Positions 55,019 through 64,000 of a stretch of 64,000 bases of DNA are shown here, one piece after another (the first letter of the stretch is position 1; each line of letters starts with the position of its first letter). The position numbers and the translations under genes are program-made. The notes under the pieces are model-generated. The model saw only the letters and a list, made by a program, of their open reading frames with translations, did not search any database and had not been told where the DNA came from. Origin of the DNA: Salipiger mucosus DSM 16094 (GTDB lineage: Bacteria > Pseudomonadota > Alphaproteobacteria > Rhodobacterales > Rhodobacteraceae); NCBI RefSeq assembly GCF_000442255.1, contig NZ_KE557275.1, forward strand, positions 306,034 to 370,033. Direction: 5' to 3'.

Positions 55019-56059
55019 CTAGCCGGCGACTTCGGCGTCCGGAGCGGGGCCCGGGCTGCCTTCGCCCTCGTTGCGCCTGAGCGGAGAGCCGTGGCGACCG
55101 CTGACGGGTGGCGCCTCGTGGTACGAGGTCCGTTTCCATGCGGAATGACGGCGCAGGGCGAGGATGTCGTCGATCTCGTCGGGGGAGAGGCCCTCTGCCA
55201 CCAGTCCCTCGCGCCCAAGGCCGCGGTCCATCCCGTCCATTACCCGGTCGACGATGGCATAGTCGTGCCCGATTCCGAACTCGTCGGTCACGCCCTTGGC
55301 CATGTCGGGCGACGGGACCTGCCCGCGGATCTCCTCGGGCAGGTCGAGGGCCTCGGCCAGTTGCCGGACCTGGGTCTTGAAGAGGCCGGACAGGGGCTGC
55401 ACGGGCAGATCGTCGATGCCGTACTTGACGAACCATCCGACTTCGAATTCCGAGAGGTTCGCGGCGCCGATCAGGCTGAGATTGCGCCACGACGCCTCGT
55501 TCTCGAGGTGCGTGCGGCGAAACACGTGGCGCGCGCGGAAGCCGGCATCGAGCCTGGCGATCGTCATCCGGAACATCAGGCGCTTCCACCAGGGGTGCAG
55601 GGGCTTCCCGCCGCCGTCCTTCAGCGAGGAGAGGAACGGGTTCTCGCCGCACACCGCGCGATAGATCGAGACGCTGAGCCGCGCGACCACGGACGATATC
55701 TCGAGCGCCTTCAGGAAGAGCGGCGCGTAGACGCCGCGCGCGCGCATCTCGGCGGTGATATCGCGCACCTTCAGCTCCGTCCCGAGCCAGTCAGCCATGA
55801 TCTTCGCCCGTCTCACGGTGTCGGGAGAGCTGACGCGGTCCGGCAGGGTGACGAGGTAGACGGACCCGGGTCCGACCGCGCGGACCGCCAGCGTTGCGAG
55901 CACCGAGCTGTCGAGCCCGCCGCTCATCCCCATGAGGACCCCGTGGGTGGCGTCCCGGGTCACGATGCCCGAGATGTAGTTGCATATTTCGCGGATCGCC
56001 GCGTCGGTATCGATGCGCAGATCGAGCCCGTCGCGGGGAGGGGAAGCTGGTGCGATCAC
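55019..56059 (-). CDS. NAD synthetase-like (NadE) ATP pyrophosphatase, extended
   Basis: A 346-residue N-type ATP pyrophosphatase. The PP-loop SGGLDSSV is at residues 46-53, and the NadE-specific block AANLSEFEVGWFVKYGIDD with FKTQVRQLAEAL follows. It is longer than ammonia-dependent NadE (about 270 residues): an insert at about residues 115-185 (SIYRAVCGENPFLSSLK to LDAGFRARHVFRRTH) and a 30-residue charged tail are extra. It lacks the glutaminase domain. It may make NAD or an adenylated relative; this is unproven. It starts with GTG. Confidence 0.75.
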   Translation of the reverse strand: MIAPASPPRDGLDLRIDTDAAIREICNYISGIVTRDATHGVLMGMSGGLDSSVLATLAVRAVGPGSVYLVTLPDRVSSPDTVRRAKIMADWLGTELKVRDITAEMRARGVYAPLFLKALEISSVVARLSVSIYRAVCGENPFLSSLKDGGGKPLHPWWKRLMFRMTIARLDAGFRARHVFRRTHLENEASWRNLSLIGAANLSEFEVGWFVKYGIDDLPVQPLSGLFKTQVRQLAEALDLPEEIRGQVPSPDMAKGVTDEFGIGHDYAIVDRVMDGMDRGLGREGLVAEGLSPDEIDDILALRRHSAWKRTSYHEAPPVSGRHGSPLRRNEGEGSPGPAPDAEVAG

Positions 56060-56180
56060 CGCCGGTCATCCTTGCTGAAGGACGCTCGGGACGTCCTGCC
56101 GGCGAGGGTAGCGCAGCGGCGCTCCGGGCTCATTGACGGGGCTCAACGGAGCCGGGCGCAAGCCGCATGGTCCGACGCAA

Positions 56181-56210
56181 AAGGGGCGCGACCATTTGGC
56201 CGCGCCCCTT
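56181..56210 (-). terminator. Terminator after the alanine/glycine symporter
   Basis: AAGGGGCGCG and CGCGCCCCTT form a 10-bp stem with a 10-base loop; on the minus strand a T-tract follows, 23 bases after the symporter stop. Confidence 0.85.
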
Positions 56211-56232
56211 CGGTGTCGGTGCAGAACGCTCG

Positions 56233-57774
<1,542 letters not shown>

Positions 57775-57792
57775 GGAAACAGGCTCCTTGGC

Positions 57793-58230
57793 TCAGGGCA
57801 CGATGACGAGGGGAACGGGCGAGATCTGCGCCAGCCCCATCGGGACCGATCCGAAGACCCGTGCCGCGACGGACTGCGAACCCGAGCGGCCGACGAAGAT
57901 CATTCCGGCGCCGGCCTTGCCGGCCTCTTCGACGACAAGCTCGACCACGTTGCCGTAGCGGATGACGCATTCCGCCTCGATCCCGGCGGCCTTTACCTTG
58001 TCCAGCGCCGGGCCGGTCACGTCCGAGCGTGCGCGCTCGATCTCCTTGGCACGCCGGCCGTGGCGCTCTTCGAGCTCTTCCGGTGTCAGGAAGGAATAGG
58101 GCGACCACTCGAGAACGTGGACGAGTAGCAGCGTGGCGCCCTCGACGGCGGCGCGCTGCATGGCGTAGCCAAGAACGCCAGGATCGTCCTGGGCACCCTC
58201 GTAGGCCACGACAAAGACTTCGGAACTCAT
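57793..58230 (-). CDS. Universal stress protein (UspA family)
   Basis: A 145-residue Usp-fold protein. The ATP-binding motif is FVGRSGSQSVAARVFGSVPMGLAQ near residue 110 (G2XG9GS/T pattern), and the HVLEWSPYSFLTPEEL segment precedes an inserted helix. It probably modulates stress responses or the adjoining symporter. It is divergent from the DUF2853 gene, with a palindrome between. Confidence 0.88.
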   Translation of the reverse strand: MSSEVFVVAYEGAQDDPGVLGYAMQRAAVEGATLLLVHVLEWSPYSFLTPEELEERHGRRAKEIERARSDVTGPALDKVKAAGIEAECVIRYGNVVELVVEEAGKAGAGMIFVGRSGSQSVAARVFGSVPMGLAQISPVPLVIVP

Positions 58231-58306
58231 CTTCTGGAACCCCCGTTATGAATTGCTTTCCGCCGCGGGATAAGCTGCGCCGCGAATTCACCTATGCTCT
58301 GCGCTT

Positions 58307-58324
58307 CGTGACCTCGCTGTCACG
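58307..58324. promoter_or_regulatory. Palindrome between uspA and DUF2853 genes, candidate operator
   Basis: CGTGAC-CTCGCT-GTCACG is a perfect 6+6 palindrome with a 6-base centre, 77 bases before the uspA start. The half-site spacing does not fit CRP or FNR. The regulator is unknown. Confidence 0.45.
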
Positions 58325-58478
58325 GAAAATCTTTCAACTCTGACGCGCACTGGCGTCATGCAGTGGAAACTGCGGGCAATTTTTCCCTTCTGATCGCCGA
58401 TTTGGCGGTTAGACTGGCCCATGTGCCCGGAATGGGCGGGGGGAGCGGGCCGTCGGTCTGCAAGAAAGGGAGCGAGTC

Positions 58479-58820
58479 ATGGGCAAGCGGGACGACCTGA
58501 TCGAGAAATACGCCGAGGATCTGCGCAGCAAGTGCGGGATGGAGCCGGACATGGCGCTGCTCACGAAGGTGACCATCGGCTGCGGGCCGGCGATCTACGA
58601 TGCCGATGCATCGACCGTCGCGGCCTCGCAGCCCGGTGAGCTGGAGACGGTGAAGACCAATTTCCTGATCAAGAAGCTGGGCCTGTCCGACGGTCCCGAG
58701 CTGATGCAGGCGATCGAGTCGGTCATCGAGACCTACGGCCGGTCCGAGCGCGACAAGTACCGGGCCGTCGTCTACTACATGCTCGTCAAGCATTTCGGCA
58801 AGGAAGCGGTCTACGCCTGA
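58479..58820 (+). CDS. DUF2853 family protein
   Basis: A 113-residue, cytoplasmic, alpha-helical protein matching DUF2853 (LIEKYAEDLRSKCGMEPDMALLTKVT and the C-terminal YYMLVKHFGKE). Its function is unknown. The ATG at 58479 has an AAAGGGAG site. It stands alone, divergent from uspA. Confidence 0.85.
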   Translation: MGKRDDLIEKYAEDLRSKCGMEPDMALLTKVTIGCGPAIYDADASTVAASQPGELETVKTNFLIKKLGLSDGPELMQAIESVIETYGRSERDKYRAVVYYMLVKHFGKEAVYA

Positions 58821-58961
58821 GCCTGCCGCGCGCAGGTGGCGCGCATTTTAGGTATTCGGAGTTTGCCCGATACGCCCCGGGCGGATAAGGTATGGAAAAC
58901 GGCCAGAATGGCCGGATCCGGTTTTGCCGCAGTGTGCGTGGGAGCACATGGGGGTGGCAAC

Positions 58962-58985
58962 GGGGTCCGGCTTCGGCCGGGCCCC
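58962..58985. terminator. GC hairpin between DUF2853 and EVE-domain genes
   Basis: GGGGTCCGGC and GCCGGGCCCC form a 10-bp stem with a TTCG loop (one T-G wobble). A T-rich stretch follows on the plus strand, but it is 140 bases after the DUF2853 stop. Confidence 0.4.
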
Positions 58986-59023
58986 TTCGTTCTTCGCGCT
59001 TCCGCCGGATCGGCTGCCCGGCT

Positions 59024-59443
59024 TCAGGCCGTGAGGCCCGCCATGCCGCAGACGATGCGCCATTCCTCCTCGGTCACCGGCTGCACCGAAAGGCGAGAGT
59101 TCTTCACCAGCACCATGTCGCCCAGCCCCGGCTCGGCCTTGATGTCGTCGAGCGTGACCGGCGTGGCCGCTGTTTCCAGCGCCTTGATGTCCACGCACTC
59201 CCAGCGGTCATCGTCGGTCGTGCTGTCGGGATGCGCCTCGGCGATCACCTCGACGGTGCCGACGACGGACTTCTCCTTCTGCGAATGGTAGAAGAAGCCG
59301 CGGTCGCCCACCGCCATCTCGCGCATGAAGTTACGCGCCTGGTAGTTGCGCACGCCGTCCCATTCCTCGCCCGCGTCGCCCTTGGCCACCTGGTCGTCCC
59401 AGGACCAGGTCGAAGGCTCGGACTTGAACAGCCAGTATCTCAT
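59024..59443 (-). CDS. EVE-domain protein
   Basis: A 139-residue PUA-like EVE domain ([16 protein letters not shown], then [14 protein letters not shown] and [18 protein letters not shown]). EVE domains bind modified bases in DNA or RNA. This one is the stand-alone type found across Proteobacteria, and its ligand is unknown. It overlaps the YciI gene stop by 4 bases. Confidence 0.9.
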   Translation of the reverse strand: MRYWLFKSEPSTWSWDDQVAKGDAGEEWDGVRNYQARNFMREMAVGDRGFFYHSQKEKSVVGTVEVIAEAHPDSTTDDDRWECVDIKALETAATPVTLDDIKAEPGLGDMVLVKNSRLSVQPVTEEEWRIVCGMAGLTA

Positions 59444-59718
59444 CCGATCACCTTCTTCCACGCCACCAGCTCTACGCTGTCGAAGAGCCCGGACTTGGCG
59501 TAGGGATCGTTGTCGGCCCAGTCCTGCGCGGCGGCCATGTCGGCCACGTCGAGGATAACGAGGCTGCCCGCCATTTCGCCCGTCTCGTCCAGCAGCGGGC
59601 CGGCCTGCGACACCACGCCGGTCGACTCGATGTAGGCAAGGTGCGCCTCGCGGTTGTCCTTGCGGATCTGCAGGGCATTGGATTTGTCTTTGGCGAAAAG
59701 CGCGACGAGCATGGTCAT
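59440..59718 (-). CDS. YciI-family protein
   Basis: A 92-residue YciI-like ferredoxin-fold protein ([19 protein letters not shown] and the C-terminal [18 protein letters not shown]). The conserved His in [10 protein letters not shown] and Asp are present. The family may have hydrolase or muconolactone-isomerase-like roles, not established here. The ATG overlaps the gpsA stop (ATGA), and the AAGGAGG site lies inside gpsA. Confidence 0.9.
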   Translation of the reverse strand: MTMLVALFAKDKSNALQIRKDNREAHLAYIESTGVVSQAGPLLDETGEMAGSLVILDVADMAAAQDWADNDPYAKSGLFDSVELVAWKKVIG

Positions 59719-60678
59719 TCCTCCTTGAGCGGTCTCGAAAACAGGTCGTTGAGCGCATCCTGCACCGTCAGGCGGCCCTCCACCAGCCCGGCGACGACCT
59801 CCGAGATCGGCATCGGCAACCCGCGTTGCGCGGCGATGGCGGTGACCGCCCGCGCGGTGGCCGCGCCCTCGACGGTGACGCCCGACTCCATGTCGTCGCC
59901 GCGCCCCAGCGCATGGCCGTAGCGGTAGTTCCGCGACAGTTCGGAGGTGCAGGTCAGTGCGAGGTCGCCCAGCCCCGAGAGCCCGGTCAGTCGTTTCGGG
60001 TTGTGCGCCGTAGGCGGTGGCCAGGCGCGTCATCTCGGCGAAGCCGCGCGTCATCAGCGCCGCGCGGGCGCTGTCGCCCAGGCCCGCGCCGATGCAGGCG
60101 CCGCAGGCGATGGCCATGACGTTCTTGAGCGCGCCGCCCGTCTCGGCCCCGGTCACGTCGGTGGTGCGGTAGAGCCGCAGGGTCGCGGCCGACAGTTCGT
60201 GCTGCAGCGCCAGGCCGGCCGCCTCATCGGCGCAGGCCAGCGTCAGCGCGGTCGGCAGGCCGCGGGCGATGTCGGCGGCAAAGCTGGGGCCGGTGAGCAC
60301 CGCGGCGGTCGCGCCCGGCTTCACCGTCGCGATGATCCGCGAAGGGCCGGTCGCGGTCTCGAGGTCGATGCCCTTGCTGCAGGCGACCAGAGCCGTGCCG
60401 TGGAGCGGCGCCTCGATCCGGCGCAGCAGGCCGGAGAGGGTCTGCATCGGCACCGCCAGCAGGATCAAGGGGGCCTGTGCCGCCGCGTCGAGGTCGTCGG
60501 TCACGGCGATGCCTCCGGGCAGCGTCACCCCGGGCAGCCGCGGCGCCTCTCGTGTCTCGGCGATCTGCGCCATCGTTCCGGTGTCGCGACCCCAGAGCGT
60601 GACCTCGTGCCCGTCCCGGGCCAGGACCACCGCCATGGCCGTGCCGAAGGCCCCGGCCCCGAGGACCGAGACGCTCAT
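59715..60678 (-). pseudogene. gpsA: Glycerol-3-phosphate dehydrogenase GpsA, frame broken by one indel
   Basis: Makes sn-glycerol-3-phosphate for phospholipids, normally essential. The N-terminal two thirds read from ATG 60678 with [10 protein letters not shown] (residues 7-16), [10 protein letters not shown] and [19 protein letters not shown]. After [11 protein letters not shown], at about 59988-59993, one extra base throws the frame out; removing it restores [21 protein letters not shown] and a normal end at LFSRPLKEE. As read, the frame runs on into the yciI gene. Given the essential role, a base-calling error is most likely. The start overlaps the tsaD stop by 4 bases. Confidence 0.9.
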
Positions 60679-61754
60679 GCCTTGGCTCCCTTGCGACCCG
60701 AGCCCAGCATCGGCGCGGCGCCCTTGTCCAGCGGCCAGCGCGGCCGTGCGGCAAGGCTCATGTCCGAGGCCTCGCCCGCCGCGAGAAGCTCGCCCCCGGC
60801 ATAGGCGATCATCGCGGCGTTGTCGGTACAGAGCCGCAGCGGCGGCGCGGTAAAGCGCACGCCGGCCTCGGCGCAGAGCGCCTGCAGCGCCCCGCGGATC
60901 TCGCCGTTGGCGGCGACGCCTCCCGCGATGGCGAAGGCGGGCTCGGCGGGTGCCTCGGCAAGATAGGTCTTCAGCGCACGGCGGGTCTTTTCCGCCAGCA
61001 CGTCGCGCACCGCCGCCTGGAACCCGGCGCAGAGGTCGGCGCGGTCCTGCGCGCGCAGTCCGCCCTGCGTTTCGGCCAGCCGGTCGCGCATCCGCAGCAG
61101 CGCGGTCTTGAGCCCGGAAAAGGACATGTCGCAGCCCGGCCGGTCCAGCAGCGGGCGCGGAAAGGCAAAGCGCGCCGCATCGCCCGCCTTTGCCTCGGCC
61201 TCGACCGAGGGGCCGCCCGGCTGCGGCAGGCCCAGCAGGCGCGCGGTCTTGTCGAAGGCCTCACCGGGCGCGTCGTCGATGGTGCCGCCGAGGCGCGAGA
61301 AGTCCTGCGGCCCGCGCACCACGAGGAACTGGCAATGCCCGCCCGAGACCAGCAGCATGAGGTAGGGATAGGACAGCCCGTCGGTCAGCCGAGGCGTCAG
61401 CGCGTGCCCCGCGAGGTGGTTCACCCCCACCAGCGGCTTGCCCAGCCCGGCGGCGATGCCCTTGGCCGTCATGACCCCCGAAAGCACACCGCCGATCAGT
61501 CCCGGCCCTGCGGTGACCGCCACGGCGTCGATTTCCTCAAGAGGGATGCCGGCCTGCTCCAGCGCCTGTTCGACGGCGAGATCGAGCTTCTCGGCGTGGG
61601 CGCGGGCGGCGATCTCGGGGACGACGCCGCCAAAGGCCGCGTGCAGCTCGGCCTGTCCCATGACGACCGAGGACAGGATCTCGCGGCCGCGCAGCACGGC
61701 GGCGGCCGTGTCGTCGCAGCTGCTTTCAAGTCCGAGGATGGTGAGATCGCGCAT
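60675..61754 (-). CDS. tsaD: tRNA t6A transferase TsaD
   Basis: A 359-residue enzyme that transfers the threonylcarbamoyl group to tRNA A37. Metal-binding His113 and His117 (NHLAGHALT), the ATP-binding [23 protein letters not shown] and the [14 protein letters not shown] motif are present. It needs TsaE (in this window) and TsaB. It heads the tsaD-gpsA-yciI-EVE operon and is divergent from hemD by 72 bases. Confidence 0.96.
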   Translation of the reverse strand: MRDLTILGLESSCDDTAAAVLRGREILSSVVMGQAELHAAFGGVVPEIAARAHAEKLDLAVEQALEQAGIPLEEIDAVAVTAGPGLIGGVLSGVMTAKGIAAGLGKPLVGVNHLAGHALTPRLTDGLSYPYLMLLVSGGHCQFLVVRGPQDFSRLGGTIDDAPGEAFDKTARLLGLPQPGGPSVEAEAKAGDAARFAFPRPLLDRPGCDMSFSGLKTALLRMRDRLAETQGGLRAQDRADLCAGFQAAVRDVLAEKTRRALKTYLAEAPAEPAFAIAGGVAANGEIRGALQALCAEAGVRFTAPPLRLCTDNAAMIAYAGGELLAAGEASDMSLAARPRWPLDKGAAPMLGSGRKGAKA

Positions 61755-61826
61755 GGCGCCGTCCGTTGCACAATGACGGAGCAGCAGCTACCACCGTCGC
61801 GGGTTTCCCACAATATCGGAGCGTTC

Positions 61827-62570
61827 ATGGCCCCGCCGCTGCCCGTGCTTCTGATGACCCGCCCCGAGCGCGACTCGCGGCGCTTCATCGACGCCCTGCG
61901 CGGGGCGCGTGCGCCGGACTTTGCCCCCGTGATCAGCCCGCTGATCGGCATTGCCCCGACCGGGCCGCTGCCCGACATGGCCGGGCGGCAGCCGGTCTTC
62001 ACCTCCGCGAACGGCGTGCGGGCCTTCACCGCGTTAGGGGGCAAGGGCGCGGGTCCCTGCTATACCGTGGGCGCGGCCACGGCGCGCGTCGCACGGGACG
62101 CCGGATTCGAGCCGCGCAGCGCGGGCGGGAACGCGGACGACCTGGTGGCGTTGATCCTGCGCGATGCGCCGGGGGTGCCGCTCGTGCATCTGCACGGCAC
62201 CCATGCCCGCGGCCGCGTGGCCGATCGCCTGCGCGCCGACGGGCTGGCGGCCGAGGGCGCGGCGATCTACGATCAGCCGGCGCTGCCGTTGACCGACGCG
62301 GCACGCGCGGCGCTGGCGGCAGACGTGCCGGTGGTGGCGCCGCTCTTCTCGCCGCGCAGCGCGGCCCTGTTCGGTGACCTGTCGCCGGGCGCTGCGCCTC
62401 TTATCGTCGCAGCGATGAGTGACGAGGTGTCGGCGGCGCTGGGCGGGCTATATTCGGAACGACTCGTCACGGCCCGGCGCCCGGACGGGCAGGCGATGGC
62501 AGAGGCCGTGGCCGAGGCGCTAAAGATGGCGCAAAAGCTTGTGGACCCGCGCGGGTCTGTGAAAGGTTAG
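61827..62570 (+). CDS. hemD: Uroporphyrinogen-III synthase
   Basis: A 247-residue protein that cyclises hydroxymethylbilane in heme synthesis. The family has low sequence identity; here LLMTRPERDSRRF at the start, VFTSANGVRAFTALGG, YTVGAATARVARDAGF and APLFSPRSAALF support it. The ATG at 61827 is chosen; 61773 and 61854 are also in frame. The Mic60-like gene follows at once, a known alphaproteobacterial order. Confidence 0.85.
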   Translation: MAPPLPVLLMTRPERDSRRFIDALRGARAPDFAPVISPLIGIAPTGPLPDMAGRQPVFTSANGVRAFTALGGKGAGPCYTVGAATARVARDAGFEPRSAGGNADDLVALILRDAPGVPLVHLHGTHARGRVADRLRADGLAAEGAAIYDQPALPLTDAARAALAADVPVVAPLFSPRSAALFGDLSPGAAPLIVAAMSDEVSAALGGLYSERLVTARRPDGQAMAEAVAEALKMAQKLVDPRGSVKG

Positions 62571-62619
62571 GGCGGCACGCGAAGGCGTGCCAAGACGATG
62601 GATGGAAAGGGTGGAGCGC

Positions 62620-64000
62620 GTGGCCGACGAAAAGAACCCCGTGGACGGACCCCAGGACGACGCGACGGACGGTGCCGATGGCCGGACGCTGAAGGCGCCG
62701 GTGCACAGCCCGGCGACCGAGCCGATGACGGGCACCGGTCCCGACCTGGTCGCCCCGGTGCACAACCCGGCAGGCAAGCCGCGCGCGGAATGGGCCGGTG
62801 CGGCCAGCGCCGACGACACCGCCGGCACGGACGAGGACAGCGCGATCTTCTCGGTCGGCGAGGCCGAAGAGCTCAAGCAGGACGACTCGGGCGAGGACAG
62901 CCCGCTGGCCGTCGGCGAAGAGCCTGATCGGCTGGACCGGGGCGCCTCTGCCACTGCGACCGGCGCCGGGCCACAGATCGTCCGCGAGACCGTGGTCGAG
63001 CGCAAGGGCGGCTTCTTTCCGGTGCTGCTGGGCGGCGTGATCGCCGCGGCGCTGGGCTACGGCGCCTCGGCCTGGGTGAACCAGACCTGGCCCTTCGACT
63101 CTGCAGCGGTGCCCGACACCTTCGAGGATGACACGCGCGCGGCGCTCGACGAGCAGACCGCGCAGATCGAAACGCTCACCGGCCGGCTGGACGAGACCAC
63201 GTCGCGGGTCGACGGGATCGACCTGACGCCCCTCGAGAATGCCGACACCCGGATCGACGAGGCCGTCGCGAACCTCTCCGAACAGCTGGATGCCGCCACC
63301 GGCGAGTTCGGCGCGCTGTCTGCCCGGCTCGACGAGTTCGACAGCCGCCTGACCGCGCTGGAAAAGGCCCCGGTCGAGGAGACCGTCTCGCCCGAGGCGA
63401 TCGCCGCCTACGAACGTGAGCTCGAGGGCTTCCGCGAGGCCATGGCCGAGCAGCGCCGCGAGGTCGAGGCGATGACCGAGGAAGCGCTCGCCGCCGAGGC
63501 CAACGCCGAGGAGCAGGCCAGCCTCGCGCAGTCGCGCGAGGCGCTGGCCGAGGTCAACGCCGCGCTGCGCGAGGGCGAGCCCTATGCCACGCAGCTCGGC
63601 GCGCTCGAGACGACGGGCGTGTCGATCCCGGAAGCGCTCAGTGCCCCGGCCGCCGACGGCGTCCCGACCCTCGCGGTCCTGACCGAAGAGTTCCCGCCGC
63701 TGGCGCGCGAGGCGCTCGCCGCCGCACGCCGCGCCGAATCGAGCGACGAAGACGGCGCGGGCCGGTTCGCCACCTTCCTGGCCAACCAGCTTGGCGCCCG
63801 CTCGGTCACCCCGCGCGAGGGCGACAGCGCAGATGCCATCCTGTCGCGTGCCGAGGAATCGCTGCGCGCCGGGGACCTGCCGGCCACGCTCGAGGAACTC
63901 GAGGCGCTGCCCGAGCCCTCGGCCGAGGTGCTGTCCGACTGGATGGCGCGCGCGACCACGCGGGCCGAGGCCATTGCAGCCGCGCAGGGCGTGGCACAGA
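62620..64000 (+). CDS. Mic60/mitofilin-like inner-membrane protein (3' end missing)
   Basis: The frame is open to the end of the window (at least 460 codons). The N-terminal 125 residues are acidic and disordered, one membrane helix lies near residues 130-150 (GGFFPVLLGGVIAAALGYG), and a long coiled coil follows from about residue 170 to 310, then a helical C-terminal part. This is the layout of alphaproteobacterial Mic60, which shapes inner-membrane invaginations. The place after hemD agrees. The GTG at 62620 has a GGTGGAG site; ATG 62602 is the alternative. The C-terminal mitofilin signature would lie outside the window. Confidence 0.82.
   Translation, partial: MADEKNPVDGPQDDATDGADGRTLKAPVHSPATEPMTGTGPDLVAPVHNPAGKPRAEWAGAASADDTAGTDEDSAIFSVGEAEELKQDDSGEDSPLAVGEEPDRLDRGASATATGAGPQIVRETVVERKGGFFPVLLGGVIAAALGYGASAWVNQTWPFDSAAVPDTFEDDTRAALDEQTAQIETLTGRLDETTSRVDGIDLTPLENADTRIDEAVANLSEQLDAATGEFGALSARLDEFDSRLTALEKAPVEETVSPEAIAAYERELEGFREAMAEQRREVEAMTEEALAAEANAEEQASLAQSREALAEVNAALREGEPYATQLGALETTGVSIPEALSAPAADGVPTLAVLTEEFPPLAREALAAARRAESSDEDGAGRFATFLANQLGARSVTPREGDSADAILSRAEESLRAGDLPATLEELEALPEPSAEVLSDWMARATTRAEAIAAAQGVAQ

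Noticed and set aside
59440-60678. An apparent GpsA-YciI fusion protein of 412 residues
   Set aside because: The join is created by a one-base frame break in gpsA; in the restored frame gpsA ends before yciI, which has its own start and ribosome site.

Overview
The window is GC-rich, densely packed chromosomal DNA from an alphaproteobacterium. It most likely comes from the Roseobacter/Rhodobacter group (Rhodobacterales). The best evidence is the regB / senC / regA redox-control locus, the addAB block running from tsaE to trxA, a Mic60-like gene directly after hemD, an IlvA of the short ACT type, and a 184-residue RegA with the family's Fis-type C-terminus. I see no rRNA, tRNA, CRISPR array, insertion sequence, integrase or phage gene, and no stretch over 300 bases without a gene. 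It reads as core genome, not an island.

Layout. 1-6.3 kb: the 3' end of an outer-membrane polysaccharide export gene, a ribokinase-family sugar kinase, periplasmic msrA divergent from an aminotransferase/sulfotransferase pair, two small proteins, and argG. 6.4-13.4 kb: a membrane protein, ilvA, an Hpt protein divergent from a REC-PP2C phosphatase, a Nudix gene, hslO (Hsp33), a CoA-type Nudix hydrolase and the CCA-adding enzyme. 13.4-21.3 kb: a broken lysE, two overlapping half ABC exporters, an RNA m5U methyltransferase, two L,D-transpeptidases around a CAP-domain lipoprotein, and a 64-residue secreted or membrane protein. 21.4-26.6 kb: hemH, a methyltransferase-like gene, comF, grxC, a nitrilase-family hydrolase, marR and ubiG. 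26.7-33.2 kb: proline iminopeptidase followed by a complete peptide-type ABC importer. 33.4-46.1 kb: hslVU under a heat-shock-like promoter, trxA, addA/addB, a murU-like/amgK-like pair, tsaE and a PAS-only protein. 46.3-49.0 kb: regB, senC, regA. 49-55 kb: acetyltransferase, HD hydrolase, ahcY, minCDE and a PRC-barrel protein with an acidic repeat tail. 55-64 kb: a NadE-like enzyme, an alanine/glycine symporter with a UspA protein, small conserved proteins, gpsA, tsaD, hemD and the 5' part of a Mic60-like gene.

Many neighbours overlap by 4 to 16 bases (addA/addB/murU/amgK/tsaE; the two exporter halves; minD/minE; tsaD/gpsA/yciI), so these are tight operons. Four genes (a Nudix hydrolase, hslO, lysE, gpsA) are conserved on both sides of a break in reading frame. 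Since gpsA and hslO are housekeeping genes, base-calling indels are the simplest explanation, and their frames should not be trusted without resequencing.

The most interesting non-coding signals are a nested inverted repeat of about 235 bp between marR and ubiG, two related long palindromes downstream of argG and of the peptide ABC operon, two operator-like palindromes in divergent intergenic regions, and RpoH-type promoters before hslVU and, more weakly, hslO. I found no clear undescribed multi-gene system.
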